Below are positions 48,201 to 51,965 of a DNA stretch of 64,000 nt, in pieces. Every line of letters begins with the position of its first letter. Position 1 is the first letter of the stretch. The notes below the pieces were generated by a model, which worked only from the letters and a program-made list of their open reading frames with translations, was not told the DNA's origin and searched no databases. The DNA comes from Clytia hemisphaerica (Eukaryota; Cnidaria; Hydrozoa; Leptothecata; Clytiidae): the NCBI GenBank assembly GCA_902728285.1, contig CACVBU010000743.1, positions 2,180,802 to 2,244,801 of the forward strand, read 5' to 3'. Position numbers and translations under genes: made by a program.

Positions 48201-49123
48201 AAGTTCATGATTCACTGCTAATTAAGTAATATTACTCGTTAATTATATTGATAATATCTCATTCATTTTTTGATTGCTTTCCTACTCTTGGTATATTTCC
48301 CTGTTTCACCAATCAAATACACCTTTTCGACCGTAGCCGCCAATTACCGCGCGGGCATTTTCTTGTCCGTTTTACCAGTCTTTTTTTCGCACCTAAAGAC
48401 AATAGAAAAAGGTGTAAAAAAGGATCGGATCGAGTTTAGGGAAATGATTAAATGATAAAGTGGCACGCGCCTGACTGCGCGACTACGGTCGAAAAGGTGT
48501 GTAGGCGAATCTTCTATTTAGAATATGAAACCGCCAAATCCTACCTAAGCTGCGCGGCGCCGCGCGAGACATTTTCGCCGCATGGTAGATCATGATGCAT
48601 TGAGACGATCCCCACTGGGCATTTTACGCTCGGGAACAATAGAATTTCTATCCCTACTGTGGGGAAAATTTCCACCGGAGCTGTGAAACAGGGCTGTTTC
48701 CATTGTATATTTCGATTTTGGAGGGATTCAGTGGCTTCTAGGCTATATTCCCAGCCTTATTGGAATAAAAATGAGCTTTTAAATTCTTAGATCCTAAGGT
48801 CCCAAGCGTTTAAGACTCGTGTTACAGCTCGTTAATAAAACTCTACGTTTCAGAATCAAATTAGAGCGCTTGATTTTGCAGGGATTTACCCGTTTTATCA
48901 AATATTATGCACTTTATTGCATTAAAAGGAGAGACGAAATCTTAAATTTGAACCCCTTTACTCTATGGTATTCATTCGAGTGACATTTTTCATTTTTCTG
49001 TAGAACAAACTTCGTGATTTGCAGAAATGGCATAATCAAATGGAATTTCAACTGTTCAAATCACGTGATCACTACCAACCAATGACACCTTCACCTGAAA
49101 ATGTTGACTCCAATGAGCTGTGA
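9202..49123 (+). CDS. 19-exon gene for a 971-aa coiled-coil protein (unidentified)
   Basis: Exons: 9202-9270, 9753-9851, 13682-13855, 17815-17937, 19477-19620, 20109-20276, 20754-20848, 21023-21189, 21949-22184, 23119-23286, 23657-23848, 24254-24508, 24904-25116, 31199-31345, 32167-32332, 34775-34922, 37178-37306, 38468-38570 and 49004-49123. All introns are GT-AG. The summed coding length (2916 nt) is a multiple of three and every junction keeps phase, which strongly supports the model. The start is the first ATG after an in-frame TAA at 9172. The product is rich in Glu, Lys, Gln and Leu with heptad-like patterns over most of residues 60-630 and 700-940, so an extended coiled coil is inferred. 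The exception is an acidic, Gly/Asn-rich break around residues 655-695 (exon 13). No signal peptide or membrane segment. Such proteins are often centrosomal, ciliary or trafficking scaffolds, but I do not recognise the orthologue. Introns carry most of the window's transposons, including a complete Helitron in the last one. A candidate poly(A) signal AATAAA is at 49901. Confidence 0.85.
9753..9851 (+). CDS. Coiled-coil gene exon 2 (residues 24-56)
   Basis: Acceptor tctttgaag, donor gtatgt, phase 0 at both ends. Encodes LKADDIKLLQLEDENAWRIN, the first heptad-like stretch. The following 3.8-kb intron holds the nested palindromic element at 10147-13283. Confidence 0.8.
10218..11361. mobile_element. 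Inserted element with GGACCTACC ends and CCGGAA-rich repeats
   Basis: It begins GGACCTACCCCGGTGGGCTG, itself part of an 8-bp hairpin (10218-10244), and ends near GGTAGGTCCATTCAGCAT. It contains (TCCGTTCGTTCG)n at 10258-10302 and two long related blocks (about 10310-10620 and 10790-11080) with repeated GCCGGAAATATGCCGG-type units. Related sequence recurs near the window end (62220-62600 and the motif CAGGTAGGTGCATTCAGCAT at 63845). No protein is recognised. Confidence 0.55.
12113..13262. mobile_element. Second insertion, ends GCGAAGCG / CGCTTCGC
   Basis: It starts near TTTTGCGAAGCGAATTTATG and ends shortly after GGATCGCTTCGCAACC, filling the gap between the right arm and the tip of the palindrome described at 10147-13283. 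Internally there are GACGATCCTATCGTCTAC and GACGATAGCATCGTCTAC palindromes, with a further copy at 33061-33090. An 89-codon open frame at 12284 has no recognisable relationship. Exact ends are uncertain. Confidence 0.45.
13284..13681. other. Intron stretch, nothing further recognised
   Basis: AT-rich intron sequence between the palindromic element and exon 3. A segment around 13455-13508 reads as plausible helical protein (EKAREKLM) and ends in a GTAAGC donor-like site, but no acceptor precedes it, so it is not called an exon. Confidence 0.4.
13682..13855 (+). CDS. Coiled-coil gene exon 3 (residues 57-114)
   Basis: Acceptor atttctag, donor gtattt, phase 0 at both ends. Charged helical sequence including RLNERREKLSTVHKLIDL. 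Confidence 0.85.
14129..14205 (+). repeat. Possible tRNA-derived SINE head
   Basis: An A-box-like TAGCAAAAGGG (14136) and a B-box-like AGTTCAAATCC (14186) lie 50 nt apart. Acceptor and T-stems do not pair convincingly, so this is not a functional tRNA. A decayed SINE or a chance match are both possible. Confidence 0.25.
14690..14900. repeat. TAAGAACATTTT... repeat family, copy 1
   Basis: Contains several AAGAACATTT and TTTAAGCTTAAAA units and ends GTTCTTATAAAAAACG. Related copies are at about 24775-24890 and 31960-32050, all in introns of the coiled-coil gene. Confidence 0.5.
15168..15521 (+). repeat. Interspersed repeat, family 'ATTCTCAACTTCAGTTGAGC', copy 1
   Basis: Starts ATTCTCAACTTCAGTTGAGC, carries a (TG)n/(TCTG)n tract, two tandem copies of a module containing AAAACTTTGGGGCAG and GCTGAAATTTGGCACACTTG, and ends GAGCCCAGTGCG...GCACGTTC. 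The same layout is found at 17964-18469. Frames through it (for example 15184-15627) are by-products. Confidence 0.65.
16918..17335 (+). repeat. Imperfect tandem repeat containing TTTTGTCAGGTACA(A/G)TCTATATATTC
   Basis: Segments with GGTACAGTCTATATATTC, CGGCTATAAAGATC and AAAGCTCTA recur at about 17060, 17210 and 17300. Short open frames here follow the repeat and match nothing I know. Confidence 0.4.
17815..17937 (+). CDS. Coiled-coil gene exon 4 (residues 115-155)
   Basis: Acceptor catgttttag, donor gtaatt, phase 0 at both ends. Contains KYEQALEKIKELRQL. Confidence 0.85.
17964..18469 (+). repeat. Interspersed repeat, same family, copy 2
   Basis: Same start, same tandem inner module and same end as 15168-15521, but with an (ATGT)n tract in place of the (TG)n and extra TTTTAAGGGCGTGGTC segments. 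It lies directly after exon 4, 26 nt from the donor. Confidence 0.65.
18483..18640. repeat. Degenerate CAGTxGACTCTC / TTCGAGTTA element
   Basis: Starts CAGTGGAGTCTCCGTGACTC and contains several TTCGAGTTA(A/T) units. It belongs with the better preserved copies at 21254-21427 and 30996-31173. Confidence 0.5.
19477..19620 (+). CDS. Coiled-coil gene exon 5 (residues 156-203)
   Basis: Acceptor aatttccag, donor gtaaga, phase 0 at both ends. A helical first half (SAEEESKKLKQSLEELY) is followed by a Thr/Asn-rich linker. Confidence 0.85.
20109..20276 (+). CDS. Coiled-coil gene exon 6 (residues 204-259)
   Basis: Acceptor ttctttag, donor gtatat, phase 0 at both ends. Less regular sequence (KQVLADLFKEYKRIFNRLK) that may be a helical hairpin rather than a straight coil. 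Confidence 0.85.
20754..20848 (+). CDS. Coiled-coil gene exon 7 (residues 260-291, split codon)
   Basis: Acceptor atgttgcag, donor gtacgt. Ends with two bases of a Gly codon completed by exon 8 (phase 2). Confidence 0.85.
21023..21189 (+). CDS. Coiled-coil gene exon 8 (residues 291-347)
   Basis: Acceptor ctcctttag, donor gtaatt. Starts with the last base of the Gly codon and ends with one base of a Glu codon (phase 1). Confidence 0.85.
21254..21427. mobile_element. 174-bp TIR element with TA duplication (pogo/Tigger-like ends)
   Basis: The left end CAGTTGACCTTCGCTAATTC and the right end ...ACGAGAGTCTACTG are inverted copies. TA is present on both sides (21252-21253, 21428-21429). The interior contains repeated TTCGAATTA and TTCGAGTTATAG units. 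CAGT...ACTG ends with TA duplication are typical of Tc1/mariner-pogo derivatives; the family assignment is inference. Confidence 0.7.
21949..22184 (+). CDS. Coiled-coil gene exon 9 (residues 347-425)
   Basis: Acceptor tgccttacag, donor gtaagt. One of the longest exons, with continuous heptads (DLENESDRLNKEIERVKKLQ); ends in phase 0. Confidence 0.9.
22231..22418. mobile_element. TIR element with CCTTAAGTGGATAAATTTTC ends
   Basis: CCTTAAGTGGATAAATTTTCGCG at the left is repeated inverted at the right end. The inside is packed with ATTTCGCGAA and TTCGCGTGGA units. Its architecture matches the element at 56583-56882, which has different internal repeats. Confidence 0.65.
22868..22955 (+). repeat. 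Possible tRNA-derived SINE head
   Basis: An A-box-like TGGCCGGGTG (22882) and a B-box GGTTCGAATAC (22926) are separated by 44 nt start to start, the canonical tRNA distance. The T-stem does not pair well. A decayed SINE is more likely than a gene. Confidence 0.35.
23119..23286 (+). CDS. Coiled-coil gene exon 10 (residues 426-481)
   Basis: Acceptor ttttcacag, donor gtattc, phase 0. Coiled coil (KELEKELHTFHQENERLVSE). Confidence 0.9.
23657..23848 (+). CDS. Coiled-coil gene exon 11 (residues 482-545)
   Basis: Acceptor cgttcttag, donor gtaaac, phase 0. Continuous coiled coil. Confidence 0.9.
24254..24508 (+). CDS. Coiled-coil gene exon 12 (residues 546-630)
   Basis: Acceptor aatcttttag, donor gttagt, phase 0. 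Arg/Glu-dense coil (REEAKLRESELEEK-like region) with a single Cys, ending in a proline-containing linker. Confidence 0.9.
24585..24739. repeat. 155-bp near-perfect foldback
   Basis: The arm AATAGACGATATCGGCTTAA... is followed by its inverted copy ...TTAAGCCGATATCGTCTATT, arms about 65 bp with very few mismatches and a loop of about 25 nt. It lies in intron 12, 77 nt after the exon 12 donor. A young foldback element; the RNA would form a strong hairpin in the pre-mRNA. Confidence 0.8.
24904..25116 (+). CDS. Coiled-coil gene exon 13 (residues 631-701), acidic linker
   Basis: Acceptor gctattatag, donor gtaagt, phase 0. Contains NDDLDWLMENTPLS within an acidic, Gly/Asn-rich, non-helical region. 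This looks like a short linear interaction motif between the two coiled-coil halves (inference). Confidence 0.88.
25218..26154. mobile_element. 937-bp TIR element with 18-19-bp subterminal arrays
   Basis: The ends read TATGGCGCGCGAAAGCGCTA and are exact inverted copies for about 24 bp. Directly inside the left end is a tandem array of ATAATACTATCTTTTCAA-type units (25255-25432); the right end has the same array inverted (25984-26115). GTCGAGTTAA motifs are also inverted further in. TA on both sides may be the target duplication. No coding. Confidence 0.75.
26600..27015. repeat. Imperfect inverted-repeat element
   Basis: TGATATTCATGATGTAATCTTTT and GGCCGCCATTATTGATGGC on the left are mirrored by TTGCCACCAATAATGGCGGC and AAAGATTACATCATGAATATC on the right. 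True outer ends not determined. Confidence 0.5.
27796..27824 (+). repeat. Direct repeat, copy 1 (pair with 29651-29680)
   Basis: CTACACAATAGACAGATCCAGG followed by CTTTTAG occurs here and again at 29651-29680, about 1.85 kb apart, once outside and once inside the element at 28228-30432. Confidence 0.6.
28140..28212 (+). repeat. 19-bp tandem repeat (CGAACGTACATACTTTTT), about four copies
   Basis: Nearly identical CGAACGTACATACTTTTT units run to just before the outer edge of the minisatellite-ended element. Confidence 0.75.
28228..30432. mobile_element. 2.2-kb element with minisatellite terminal inverted repeats
   Basis: Both ends start GCATACTGGAGAAGTGGGAC and GTGGGACGGTGGGACGCTC, in opposite orientation. 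Inside each end is a long array of a 24-bp unit, GTGGGACGCTAAGGTGGGAC plus GGTA: about 28254-28625 on the plus strand and about 29998-30400 inverted. The 1.37-kb centre has only the isolated unit GAGTGGGACGTTCAAGTGGG at 29268-29290, several TTTCTGGCTCCTT motifs and no recognisable gene. Glycine/tryptophan/aspartate-repeat open frames over the arrays are by-products. A non-autonomous DNA element is inferred. Confidence 0.75.
30908..30933 (+). pseudogene. Ghost copy of the start of exon 14
   Basis: After an acceptor-like TTTTGGCCATAG this segment reads DLKKEKDGI, identical to the first nine residues of exon 14, although five of nine codons differ, every time synonymously. It then runs straight into TATTTAGATTCTCTTTTT, which matches the intron just after exon 14, so the exon body (about 120 nt) is deleted. 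Flanking intron and mini-element sequence (from about 30822) is duplicated too. Confidence 0.75.
30996..31173. mobile_element. TIR element with CAGTTGACTCTC end, just upstream of exon 14
   Basis: The left end CAGTTGACTCTCTCTAATTC pairs imperfectly with the right end TAAGGGAGAGCTGACTATA. Internal TTCGAATTAGAGAAAAATCG units match the 21254-21427 family. It ends about 26 nt before exon 14, so it supplies sequence close to the branch-point region. Confidence 0.6.
31199..31345 (+). CDS. Coiled-coil gene exon 14 (residues 702-750)
   Basis: Acceptor tttgaccatag, donor gtattt, phase 0. Preceded by a 6.1-kb intron. A degenerate copy of its beginning lies 291 bp upstream (30908-30933). Confidence 0.88.
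32167..32332 (+). CDS. Coiled-coil gene exon 15 (residues 751-806)
   Basis: Acceptor gatttttag, donor gtaagc; ends one base into a His codon (phase 1). Confidence 0.85.
33170..34644. mobile_element. Nested inverted-repeat element
   Basis: CATGAACATATAAACGACTGGACATCT on the left is mirrored at 34612-34644. Within it a second pair, GCTTCGTTGCCGCCT near 33228 and AGGCGGCAACGAAGC near 33776, is inverted as well, suggesting an element inside an element. The AT-rich right part holds no convincing gene. Confidence 0.6.
34775..34922 (+). CDS. Coiled-coil gene exon 16 (residues 806-855)
   Basis: Acceptor acattttag, donor gtatgt; ends two bases into an Arg codon (phase 2). Confidence 0.85.
35000..35180. 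mobile_element. About 180-bp TIR element, family TACACCTTTTCGAC, copy 1
   Basis: The ends TACACCTTTTCGACTGTGGT and ...TACGGTCGAAAAGGTGTA are inverted, with TA on each side. Internal CAGGCGCGTGCCACTTAA and AAAATGCCCGC motifs are shared with the copy at 48318-48501, which lies in the opposite orientation. Confidence 0.75.
35199..35370. mobile_element. 172-bp TIR element, ends TGGGCTTTTCCAGAAAA
   Basis: TGGGCTTTTCCAGAAAA at the left is inverted at the right (TTTTCTGGAAGAGCCCA). The interior has several TACCCCCGGACA units. A related, less clear copy begins at about 32402 with the same end. Confidence 0.65.
35480..37130. mobile_element. 1651-bp piggyBac-like non-autonomous element with TTAA duplication
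   Basis: TTAA flanks both sides (35476-35479 and 37131-37134). The terminal repeats GGGGGTAGTCATATGAGA are inverted copies. TTAA target duplication is the signature of piggyBac-type insertion. The interior has no transposase frame (longest open stretch about 65 codons). The right end is 43 nt upstream of exon 17. Confidence 0.8.
37178..37306 (+). CDS. Coiled-coil gene exon 17 (residues 855-898)
   Basis: Acceptor gttttttcag, donor gtataa; begins 43 nt after the right TTAA of the piggyBac-like element at 35480-37130. Phase 2 at its end. Confidence 0.85.
37651..38282. mobile_element. 632-bp near-perfect palindrome with TACCGGGTG ends
   Basis: Arms of about 220 bp are inverted with few mismatches: ATACCGGGTGACCCACGAAA at the left, its complement at the right end. 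TA sits at both borders. The terminal motif TATACCGGGTG is shared with the element at 10147-13283. It is itself inserted in an older repeat of TTCGCGAAA-type units (about 37500-38410). Confidence 0.8.
38468..38570 (+). CDS. Coiled-coil gene exon 18 (residues 898-932)
   Basis: Acceptor ttttttcag, donor gtagtg; ends in phase 0. Followed by a 10.4-kb intron containing the Helitron. Confidence 0.85.
39074..39225 (+). repeat. Tandem repeat upstream of the Helitron gene
   Basis: Two to three copies of an approximately 60-bp unit containing TTCATGCACTACGGGCCACT and CTGATTGAGGC end about 155 bp before the Helitron start codon. It may be a 5' subterminal part of the transposon; its ends are not defined. 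Confidence 0.55.
39382..45936 (+). CDS. Helitron/Helentron-type transposon protein, complete 2184-aa ORF
   Basis: Domains in order. Residues 1-120: leader with a hydrophobic stretch (about 49-60), ending in the 2A-like DIELNPG/P at 114-121. 125-310: cysteine-peptidase-like region with a GIQCSSN box (Cys148). 334-429: four 24-aa charged repeats (GSEKHEHEKEN...). 452-500: CxxC...CxxCH zinc-binding pattern, then a DUF6570-like segment (about 510-580). About 760-1180: Helitron Rep region with HDH (951-953) inside GSPHDHCLLWA and two tyrosines, YMCAY (1154, 1158). About 1480-1930: PIF1-type helicase with Walker A GGAGVGKS (1516-1523), Walker B IDE (1601-1603), and CTVHKVQG. About 1970-2184: endonuclease/exonuclease/phosphatase domain with LTETQ, GDFN (Asp2110) and SDH (2172-2173). 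The C-terminal endonuclease is typical of the Helentron branch. There is no stop or frameshift in 6.5 kb, so the copy is young and may be active. It lies in the last intron of the coiled-coil gene, same strand. Transposon ends not located. Confidence 0.92.
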   Translation: MISIESYRALIGGFAYTAQRNVKSISKSIFIGSKFSKNTFSRLLKPVRFIALFTLLFFAIPKSYEIVEIQTPLDLMHFSKNGMFVQYPNNAGYNLPEPVLITFKVNYTLLLSGDIELNPGPPQEEIKSIQGSFHQGNSKFGETAGIQCSSNCFFAICYAQLRKLSLWKTHDLDYVLNQGDLNFKNLGITRQSPLIEEFQKVIAVGNSICSLDFNIVEGYFENEGISVNFVNEELLLQHSGAVLVIAGNCLGRDSRDVKGHQVPGEIGTSVLLQFENITEIKNYIRSEYKANLFNVIYLKTNFHSYENTKKVISKEVLCWQKKASRKRRFEELRGSEKHEHQKEKKRKAAKSSRELNKGSEKHEHEKENRRKAAKSFRELYKGSEKHEHEKENRRKAAKSFRKLYKGSEKHEHEKENKRKAAKSTYINNKKLNSGKRVKNFRQKKQEGPSYICVMCNRSMFKKSVFGFDEQKYSLINFEEIENFNPVTSFDGNFYVCTTCHGKLTKGEIPCQSVTNKLQIFDLPDNLNDIRKLERILVAQRILFSKVMIMRKGEFPKLQGAICNVPIETPGVCKVLPRGSDSSGVINVELKRKISYKNPVISQQVRRQKVFETLDFLVNNNPLYHDIHIDMSIIDQVTNDEYVERVLSNNGSVSSASSNDIRFVDDTTVTLIKPFEEQLENEFDSDDPLSAYRTPTCETVIVSEVPNIILDDENAILAPGEGQTPNSLTQDEFCEELAHPHLFPTGKFGYNVERDIKLSPTKYFNQRLLNYTQKFASDSDYIFFAHKTLLQLNLRSKINIAMRISNSNLTAGLLANNFNDTIQNCVASDNAYKFMSTIKGTPAYWQHMLSDVLAMVKQLGVPTYFMTLSCADLRWEEFVTIIRQLSGDADTDHELLDYQSRCALLNSNPIVLVRQYQYRKELFFKEIIMDGQLGKITYYALRVEFTFRGSPHDHCLLWAKDVPKLEDGKEKYIEHIDSVISANVPDREESPELWNLVTKYQIHSHSRTCSKYRKNECRFQFGKLFCKRTILSEPLPEGLPETEKHDILVARNNVIQTVQEYIDTNLHPKKRNILDPDKPDYIEIGSIDTILDSLGLNYETYEYYLSISPDKDQHLFLKRDPYSCFVNNYFAEGLLAWEANIDIQPVFNAYKAVTYMCAYFSKSEDKCSTAMQEALKQAKDSNDSQFEKMSKIAKVYNSNRECSIQEAVYLTMPELWLRKCFPAISFVNTNLPDQRYRIFKSKEEIEELPEDSDDLFKRNMLNRYIDRPNTGQFNTMCYATFCANYTLDTKKNTNDENDWQPTVLDDSTSAVNHQEPQTLPKSAKLLNSKEKLKLRKVPKVLRYYTPNKNKHPEKFSHHILMLFYPFRSEENDLKLDGSYVLKLNLDEVNAVVNENKQIFEPDGHLVDLVLQNYRNDLMHNQDAFAQQENDEVQDLMSNSSDSENDDESHDIEQNFAPFTQTVHGLQTDDQINTHIRSLNSKQRDIFDIVLNWGKMYVQNSKSNNPVLLEPLRIFLTGGAGVGKSHLIKCIYNCLSKVLAYKSDELEKPRIIKLAPTGIAAINISGTTVHTGLSIPVGKFRNMADKQRTAIRNKLHHVKLIIIDEISMISSQQLLNIHTRLCEIFGVNDNTPFAGKSIIVCGDLFQLPPIFQSPVFSTEGPIIGAFKLWHLFKLAELDEIMRQKDDSDFIDLLNNVRVGELNSNDESMIKSRLITREHPDYPIESLHLFAENASVHLHNIQRLDTLPSETINVEAIDVYPRDFTESQITKVKNLPLNDTGGLSVLFDLKIGARVMLISNIDIEDRLINGQLGTVTDVKFRNNKAELIYVKLDDKTAGIKAQSKDQYAKATETVPIEKSEVNFPFDKKNPYTSPIISRTQFPLKLAYACTVHKVQGLTLDSVVVSFDLARQRKFNAGQMYVAMSRVKNLNGLYFTGQYRRSAFVCSNKVSEEYTRLRQNKVERVADIMRCSSNLNVCLLNVRSLKRHAVDIQKDRFLYENDLLCLTETQMSYEHSEEDKQNIHEKLPYYILSHNIDQHKFNSVTVCHSPSFIDIDEYDHSSCFSLVKFRKAEFTEKEFCVLVLYKSSRIQRDVFCYNLAQFIERYTIDIILGDFNMDGFEMEHDQLLADILQDYDLVPNFPTHIDGKMLDQIWTHKELVHEYGIEVIRKCVNLSDHDGIKLSLTLLA
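39721..39744 (+). other. 2A-like ribosome-skipping motif
   Basis: Codons 114-121 read DIELNPGP, a perfect match to the D-(V/I)-E-x-N-P-G-P consensus, preceded by LLLSG as is common for active 2A peptides. In known 2A sequences the ribosome fails to join the last Gly (here 120) to Pro (121), releasing two proteins from one frame. Predicted products: a 120-residue leader and the 2064-residue enzyme. Confidence 0.8.
40381..40668 (+). repeat. Four 72-bp tandem repeats within the Helitron gene
   Basis: Units start at 40381, 40453, 40525 and 40597 and encode GSEKHEHEKENRRKAAKSF-type 24-residue repeats. Strong nucleotide similarity between units produces mirrored open frames on the other strand, which are not genes. 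Confidence 0.85.
45937..49003. other. Rest of the last intron, mostly unassigned
   Basis: It holds a G-rich patch (45960-46010), an AT-rich tandem tract of TTATTTATTCCTATTTTT-type units (46700-46800), the TIR element at 48318-48501 and a segment near 48610-48710 (GGAACAATAGAATTTCTATC...GGAGCTGTGAAACAGG) that is repeated at about 16040-16140. The 3' end of the Helitron should be here, but I could not fix it. Confidence 0.5.
48318..48501. mobile_element. About 180-bp TIR element, family TACACCTTTTCGAC, copy 2
   Basis: TACACCTTTTCGACCGTAGC at the left, GACTACGGTCGAAAAGGTG at the right. Internal sequence is the reverse complement of copy 1 at 35000-35180. It lies in the same last intron as the Helitron but outside its coding region. 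Confidence 0.75.
49004..49123 (+). CDS. Coiled-coil gene exon 19 with stop codon (residues 933-971)
   Basis: Acceptor catttttctgtag; ends TPSPENVDSNEL then TGA at 49121-49123. The coding tail and the adjoining 3' sequence recur downstream at about 49293-49390, so this exon lies at the start of a tandem repeat. Confidence 0.8.
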   Translation, partial: NKLRDLQKWHNQMEFQLFKSRDHYQPMTPSPENVDSNEL

Positions 49124-49830
49124 ATTCCGTAAAAAGCTATGTTAAATTCGTTTGGATGACTGAGCAAAATCATGGTGAACCATCAATTACTGCTTTATAC
49201 AAAAACGTTGACTCGGACGTGTAGTGACTGCCGCACAAGACGCTGTTGAATATTTTTTGGGTAATAGAGAAAAATTATGGATCCTAGTAAACCAATGACA
49301 CCTTCACCTAAAAATGTTGACTCCAATGAGCTGTGAATTCCGTAAAAAGCTATGATAAATTCGTTTGGATAACTGAGTGAAATCATTAATTCAATTGACT
49401 TCAACGAGTTATGTTAATTTTTTGGGGTAATCGAACAAAGTCGTGAACTATAGTGAACCAATGACTTATTCCTAAAAACATTAACTCCAAGTTATGAGTT
49501 TATTCGTATAAAATGATGTTGAAACACTTTTGATAATCGAGCGAAAATTTGGACTAAATGTTAAATTTGTTCAAGCCGTTCCTTTATCTGGAAACATTGA
49601 CTCGAACAAATTGTGAGTTTCGTATAAAATGCTGTTAAAATGTTTTGGATAATCAAGCAAAATCATTGATTACCGCAAATCATCAGTGAGGTTAAGTAAA
49701 TCGGTATAATCACGACGACGAACGAAAATTTAACTGGCTAGTGAGTTTCAACCAATCAAATTTCGTCTTTTCACTAGCCTATTACATTTTTCGTCCGTCG
49801 TCGTGATTATCCTGGTATTAAGATTCCTAC
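49078..49830 (+). repeat. Decaying tandem repeat that includes the stop-codon exon
   Basis: The unit reads roughly ACACCTTCACCTGAAAATGT, TGACTCCAATGAGCTGTGAA, TTCCGTAAAAAGCTATG and ATAACTGAG...AAAATCAT. The best copies are 49078-49180 (overlapping exon 19) and 49293-49390. More diverged copies follow at about 49185-49290, 49450-49560 and 49570-49670, with a trace at 49830. The spacing is about 105-115 bp. Confidence 0.7.
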
Positions 49831-51965
49831 AAACCAATAAGATTCAAACGAGTTATGAGATAAAAATTAAAATTATTTTGGTTGTTTTTTAAGCATGGGC
49901 AATAAAGGGTTATGTTTCTATTTGCTATAGACCTTTCAACCGGGGGGGGGGGTACATAGGCAAAAATAGGTGCTGGGTATGTGCGGACGATAAGGGTCGG
50001 GTTTTTCACCTTTCAAAGTCTCTCTAAGGGTTACTGAACTATAAAGAGTGTGTAAGGGTCTAAATAAAATAAGATTTACATTCTTCACACTTTTACTTCT
50101 TTTGGAACACTGAATTATTTCTGGTCATTAATTGTGTAGATTTTTTATGGAATTTGTGTATATTTTGAATTATTATTAATTTTTGTATCATAATATTATT
50201 ATATACATAAAACACATTTTATTTTATTTTACGTTTGTTAAATTTTTTTTTTAAAGTAGATTGATTTTTAACTTTTTTGATGAAGTCATGTCAAATAATT
50301 TATTGAAAGTAGAACAAAATATTACAGTAATGATATAAATTGCGTTCTTTCTATAATAATATTATCTGGTCAGAAAAAGGAAAAGAAAAACATTTTTTGC
50401 TTATATCAGCATAATATGCAGACACTGTTCTGATATGAAATATGTGTCTGATATGGGTATGTAAAAATAAAACCTTCAAAGAGACATTCGAATCTTAGAG
50501 ACTCTACTGTACAAAAAAATGAATGGTTTCAATTATTCGACCTTGGTATGGTAAAATTCGAACCTGGATCACTGAGGTCCTATTTTTTTTAACTAGTGAC
50601 TAAAATTTTCCAAAATACCCTTGTCTACTTCCTGTACTGTACTGCAATCAAAAAAATATAACTATAACTTGATGACCTTGATGGGGCATAATGATTCTAA
50701 TTTAAGCTTTTGTCGTACGTTTTTTGTTCACATTTTGATTCTTGTGTAATTATGATGATAACACTTAGTGTCAAATGCATCAATGTCAAATTCTTTTGAC
50801 ATTATTCTATGCTGTGTCGCTAAGGTTGAAAAATGGCTTCAAAGTGGTACGTTTAGCTGATTTATGAAATGAGAGTTTTCGCCAAAACTTGCATATACAA
50901 CATCCAATGTTTGGATTGAGTTTTTCTTGTAAAGATATTATTCTAAAGGCCCATACCGTGTCCCAAACTAAAAGTTAATTAGCTTATTTCAATTTGCCTG
51001 ATTCTACTTTACGCAATTTTTAGGAGATCGTTCGCACAGCGTCCCAGCGACCTGGGGTGCTATCGGGGGTGCTATCTCAATGATCGATGGGGTGTGCCTC
51101 ATACAATTCATGTTTGTATTGTCCTTGACTGTCCTACTGTCGCCTACTGTCCTCAGGTATTCGAAAAGCGACCCCTTTTGAAAAACGTTCGACGATCGTT
51201 GACCACAGATTTCTTTGCCAGATTCTAAAATTTTCTAGATATTCGAATGTTACGAGCTAGCACATACAGGGAGATTGATTTTTCAATCATCCCAGTAAAA
51301 CCCCCCTCCTCCTTTTTGAAAATAACCCCCGGAAAAAGCCCCTCTCTAGTAAATTTTAAAATCGCAAACTTTCCCAATTTTCCAAAAGCCAGGTTGCCTT
51401 TCGCTCTCCTCCTTTTGATTAATATAGCGAAACCCGTGTCTTTTGCTCTTCATCGTGTGTAAAAATCACAACGAAGGAGAGTTTAAATTAATGTAAAGAA
51501 ATTCTGAGAGAGTGATCGATTGATTGAAAGATTGAAAATGGATAGAATGATGATGGCCGACAAAAACCTCTGACTCTGCAGATTGATAGTCTTTTGATAA
51601 CAGTTTGTATTCCTTATTTTGATTGAAAGAATGTGTATCAAATTTTGTTGTTTGAGTGTATATGTTAAATCTACAACGTGCTCCTTTTATATTCTGATTT
51701 GTCACTGACCTTTTTGTTTTTGTTTGATTTTCAGATTGCGACAAAACAAACATAGACTGTACAAACACTTTTGTGTGTTGTTTCCTTTTCCTGGTTTGTG
51801 TAATTGATGGAAATTTTCCACGTTTGATCATTGACTACTCTTTATTACATTATTCTGTGCTTCAAAGAACTCTGGACCCTGGATAACACTTAGACTTTGT
51901 CCTAGGTGACGACTGTATCTTCTTGAATGAAAATTCTCAAGACATTTAAATTCTATATATAAACA
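49831..51965. other. Intergenic stretch before the glycosidase gene
   Basis: AT-rich, with a G-run at 49938-49952 and a C-rich patch at 51295-51330. TTGTCCTAG at 51898-51906 could be the acceptor of an intron in the 5' untranslated region. TATATATAA lies only 10 nt before the start codon and is too close to be a TATA box for it. No gene recognised. Confidence 0.4.

Noticed and set aside
51950-51965. TATA box of the glycosidase gene
   Set aside because: TATATATAA lies about 10 nt before the start codon, too close for a core promoter of this message.
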